Shown: piece after piece, positions 63,101-64,000 of the stretch | How positions within the stretch are numbered: position 1 is the stretch's first letter | How the letters are laid out: each line of letters starts with the position of its first letter | Source: Anisus vortex | Lineage: Eukaryota > Mollusca > Gastropoda > Planorbidae | Length of the DNA: 64,000 bases | Assembly: GCA_949126835.1 (NCBI GenBank) | Contig: OX421498.1 | Span: 34,331,299-34,395,298, forward strand | Direction of reading: 5' to 3' | Made by a program: the position numbers and the translations under genes | Notes under the pieces: model-generated | What the model was told of the DNA's origin: nothing | The model's input: only the letters and a program-made list of their open reading frames with translations | The model's database searches: none

Positions 63101-63215
63101 GTAAACATCCAGGATATAGTTGTGATGGATGTATCGTATTTCTCTATCAGCTGGGACAACATCATTGTATTCACTTGACCGCAACTGCCCAGTAAGGTGT
63201 GCACCAGGAAACCGG
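50964..63215 (-). CDS. Monocarboxylate transporter-like (SLC16/MCT) gene, 5' exon outside window
   Basis: Exons in coding order: 63215-63072, 62202-62059, 60649-60406, 59728-59303, 55806-55713, 54523-54382, 52012-51806, 51100-50964. All seven junctions keep frame. The ~500 residues show the MCT layout of the major facilitator superfamily: membrane segments 1-6, a long polar cytoplasmic loop (most of the 426-bp exon), segments 7-12, and a short basic tail ending IRKGRRT. RFGERR lies in the TM2-TM3 loop and YFKRLRSTA after TM4. In TM8, ILDLVSRLGMG aligns with the MCT1 segment carrying the Asp/Arg pair needed for proton-linked transport, and both residues are present. The conserved DGGWGW-type start must lie in an exon above 63215. 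The likely role is plasma-membrane transport of small monocarboxylates; the substrate cannot be told. Confidence 0.9.
51806..52012 (-). CDS. MCT-like gene exon, TM9-TM11
   Basis: A 207-bp exon between ctacag and gtcagt. It encodes VLCQFVGVFNTFQTLIVYVI, LLGSVIGARVSLLPLVV and GVEQMPQAFSIISMVATI, ending INPLFG. It starts and ends splitting Gly codons, in phase with both neighbours. Confidence 0.9.
52096..52300 (-). mobile_element. tRNA-derived SINE copy, head partly deleted
   Basis: Reverse: tail and body complete (agtaaagtatccttcggac through cccaccaaagctgag), then a shortened junction to gcacggtagccgagcg. About 84 bp from an MCT-like exon. Confidence 0.75.
52301..53910. other. MCT-like gene intron
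   Basis: No exon. The words ctagctacgccattg near 53255 resemble the end of the cagtggcgtagc hAT MITE family, but I could not find a partner end. Confidence 0.35.
53911..54355. mobile_element. TIR transposon (catagactataa family), complete non-autonomous copy
   Basis: A 445-bp element with ~35-bp inverted ends (catagtctataatacacatg ... and its inverse ...catgtgtattctagtctatg). Repeated flanks gctgtac on both sides suggest a 7-8-bp target duplication. Internal blocks ttcggaattcccgattc and its inverse gaatcggga are shared with copies at 3993 and 41097. No ORF. It is in an MCT-like gene intron. Confidence 0.8.
54382..54523 (-). CDS. MCT-like gene exon, TM8 with conserved Asp/Arg pair
   Basis: A 142-bp exon between gttaag and gtaagt: GATLDELSVLLTLLGILDLV then SRLGMGFLAD. 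The D and R in ILDLVSRLGMG match the TM8 charged pair of MCT1. A TIR transposon sits just 27 bp downstream in the intron. Confidence 0.9.
54850..54878. repeat. (TTATC)n tail
   Basis: Five ttatc units after aataaagcaatc; probably the 3' tail of a non-LTR element on the plus strand (element body not recognised). Confidence 0.6.
55096..55566. repeat. 13-bp tandem repeat (accctattgacac)n, about 36 units
   Basis: Degenerate units, alternating attgac and atagac, in an MCT-like gene intron. Confidence 0.9.
55713..55806 (-). CDS. MCT-like gene exon, TM7
   Basis: A 94-bp exon between tcctag and gtagga: one leading base then LWAMRLSLVAIMPGTVHVYI and AIYTPMILHSQ, a single hydrophobic segment. This frame is the only one that matches the phase-2 start and phase-0 end. 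Confidence 0.8.
55965..56306 (-). pseudogene. Family A LINE 3' fragment, reverse
   Basis: Shares the cagacgctccttctataaag end, the gtttgctcagg segment and the ctcgggaagtaagagtactt segment with the copies at 25003 and 60012. It stops where the hAT-like element at 56307 begins. Confidence 0.65.
56307..57900 (-). mobile_element. hAT-like element, reverse copy interrupted by a CR1-like LINE
   Basis: Begins cagggctcagcaacctttgg at 56307, the inverse of the 810 end. Blocks at 56405-56480 and 56640-56760 match 640-690 and 340-420 reversed. After the CR1-like fragment (56870-57603) the block aacggtttcattatgtccct matches the inverse of about 190-215. The far end is uncertain. Confidence 0.55.
56870..57603 (-). 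pseudogene. CR1/jockey-like LINE 3' fragment
   Basis: The minus-strand frame from about 57600 to 56978 is open for about 200 codons: KSLGVYLDSTLSMQTHISFL, SRLDYCNSLLAGLP, LQRIQNCAARLVL, LHWLPINNRISYKLASL and SAWNHLPLQLRQSP. These are standard C-terminal landmarks of CR1/jockey-like reverse transcriptases. A short 3' UTR and an ATT-repeat tail end at about 56870. The fragment is 5'-truncated and sits inside the hAT-like element starting at 56307. Confidence 0.85.
58975..59200 (-). mobile_element. tRNA-derived SINE copy, diverged
   Basis: Reverse: B box ggttcgagtcctgg and the body words gtggccagcaca-like, ccagacatggg and cgtgtcgcattg remain, but it is clearly older than the other copies. Confidence 0.6.
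59303..59728 (-). CDS. MCT-like gene exon, central cytoplasmic loop
   Basis: A 426-bp exon between atttag and gtaagt with phase 2 at both ends. It encodes 141 polar residues, rich in Glu, Ser and Thr, between TM6 and TM7, including RRHRTFSRGLSVESANSY, a plausible phosphorylation segment. The loop is variable in length and sequence across the family. Confidence 0.85.
60012..60366 (-). pseudogene. Family A LINE 3' fragment, reverse
   Basis: The minus strand reads IKSLNPETLVDRRSKSK and ALNSNLEI, matching the fragment at 45140-45690, then the shared 3' UTR and an (AAGAT)n-like tail visible as ttatc repeats near 59995-60008. It ends 40 bp from an exon of the MCT-like gene. Confidence 0.75.
60406..60649 (-). 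CDS. MCT-like gene exon, TM4-TM6
   Basis: A 244-bp exon between atccag and gtcagc. GIGHGILFVPAMCLIRQYF and KRLRSTA match the MCT TM4/TM5 boundary; TM5 and TM6 follow (VIVFCGGCVAAIIAPFII and YLLLAAVETHYCVAGLLL). Confidence 0.9.
60800..61390 (+). pseudogene. Decayed RTE-type LINE 3' end
   Basis: Broken frames give KIRLFISSVKSVLLSGAETW, RKLQAFTNSCHRRILQIR and KRRWGWIGHTLRKP, typical of the C-terminal part of RTE-clade reverse transcriptase proteins. It ends GVDRHK followed by a taag repeat tail (61369-61383), as in RTE elements. It lies in an intron of the MCT-like gene. It may be the same family as the fragment at 33430-34440. Confidence 0.75.
61400..62058. other. MCT-like gene intron
   Basis: AT-rich; nothing recognised beyond the taag tail of the LINE fragment. 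Confidence 0.4.
62059..62202 (-). CDS. MCT-like gene exon, TM2-TM3
   Basis: A 144-bp exon between tcttag and gtaagt: MISANFFLPRFGERRCVMFG, then a hydrophobic run. RFGERRCVMFGG is the family's RFGxRxVxxxGG signature region. Confidence 0.85.
62754..63018 (-). mobile_element. tRNA-derived SINE copy
   Basis: Reverse: head with gtggccgtgcggcagcgc and B box gggttcgaatcctgg, full body, tail gggtactttac. It ends 54 bp from an MCT-like gene exon. Confidence 0.8.
63072..63215 (-). CDS. MCT-like gene exon, TM1-TM2
   Basis: A 144-bp exon between gcttag and gtaagt: GFLVHTLLGSCGQVNTMMLS, then a loop and ISWMFTCGIMGFSIF. Its split Ser codon is completed by the next exon. Confidence 0.8.
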
Positions 63216-63227
63216 CTAAGCGAAGAA

Positions 63228-63860
63228 AAGAAGACGAAATAGAATTATTGCAATAACATTTGCTTTAACTTTTACATTAACATTTGCATTCACTTTTACA
63301 TTAACATTTGCATTCACTTTTACATTAACATTTGCATTCATTTTTACATTAACGTTTGCATTCACTTTTACATTAACATTTGCATTCACTTTTACATTAA
63401 CATTTGCATTCACTTTTACATTAACATTTGCATTCACTTTTACATTAACATTTGCATTCACTTTTACATTAACATTTGCATTCACTTTTACATTAACATT
63501 TGCATTCACTTTTACATTAACATTTGCATTCACTTTTACATTAATATTTGCATTAACTTTTACATTAACATTTGCATTAACTTTTACATTAACATTTGCA
63601 TTAACTTTTACATTAACATTTGCATTAACTTTTACATTAACATTTGCATTAATTTTACATTAACATTTGCATTAACTTTTACATTAACATTTGCATTAAC
63701 TTTTACATTAACATTTGCATTAACTTTTACATTAACATTTGCATTAACTTTTACATTAACATTAAAATTTGCATTACTTTTACATTAACATTTGCATTAA
63801 CTTTTACATTGACATTTGCATTGACTTTTACTTTAACATTTGCTTCAATATTTGCCTTAA
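63228..63860. repeat. 24-bp tandem repeat, about 26 units
   Basis: Unit acttttacattaacatttgc att(c/a). The first half carries attc, the second atta, so two sub-blocks expanded separately. It begins 13 bp upstream of an MCT-like gene exon. The VNANVNVK reading frame is a repeat artefact. Confidence 0.95.
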
Positions 63861-64000
63861 CTTTTGGTGATATGACTTAAAGTTTGGACCGGCGAATGCT
63901 AAAGCTTGACCTCTTTCGGAACATGTCGTAAATCCAGGAGTTTAATGCAATAATTTACACAAGATGGACATTGAAGTGCGCCATCAATAAAGCATATAAT

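Noticed and set aside
63216..63533. VNANVNVK reading frame of 105 codons
   Set aside because: Translation of the 24-bp repeat.

Overview
The window looks like eukaryotic nuclear DNA from an AT-rich, repeat-dense invertebrate genome. A gastropod mollusc is my best guess. The signs are many short exons with GT/AG introns, a paired-class homeobox gene split at the classical homeodomain 46/47 intron, an SLC16-type transporter spread over 12 kb, long GATA/ATCT microsatellites, and many SINE, LINE, hAT and LTR remnants. The species is inference. I see no prokaryotic operon, CRISPR array or plasmid feature.

Three protein-coding genes can be supported exon by exon, with reading phases that agree across every intron except one uncertain acceptor. 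(1) On the minus strand, thirteen exons from 25488 down to 5846 encode the C-terminal ~509 residues of a charged, coiled-coil-rich protein that I do not recognise; its 5' part lies above 25488. (2) On the plus strand, six exons (40845-47683) give a complete 255-residue paired-like Q50 homeodomain protein with an N-terminal eh1-type repressor motif. (3) On the minus strand, eight exons from 63215 down to 50964 encode a monocarboxylate-transporter-like (SLC16/MCT) membrane protein, with its first coding exon beyond the window. The homeobox and transporter genes are convergent.

Layout: 1-810 is a non-autonomous hAT-like element; 918-3625 is microsatellite; 3993-4294 is a TIR element; 5846-25488 is the coiled-coil gene, whose introns hold a solo LTR, hAT MITEs, SINEs and a 4.26-kb minisatellite. 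26.9-28.26 kb is a ~376-bp tandem repeat with three recurring regulatory-type motifs. 28797-33179 is a 5'-truncated L1/Tx1-type LINE with a 1065-codon ORF, an A14 tail and a 14-bp target duplication. 33.4-34.4 kb is a decayed RTE-type endonuclease fragment. 35.7-36.3 kb is a 48-bp satellite, 37.2-38.2 kb holds a SINE and a second solo LTR, 40.5-48.4 kb is the homeobox gene, and 51-63.2 kb is the transporter with nested mobile elements in its introns.

The three genes show no sign of acting together; they are neighbours in a repeat-rich region. The most interesting items are the divergent homeobox gene, the transcribed mirror-symmetric minisatellite, the motif-bearing 376-bp array, and the insertions whose target duplications can be read directly.
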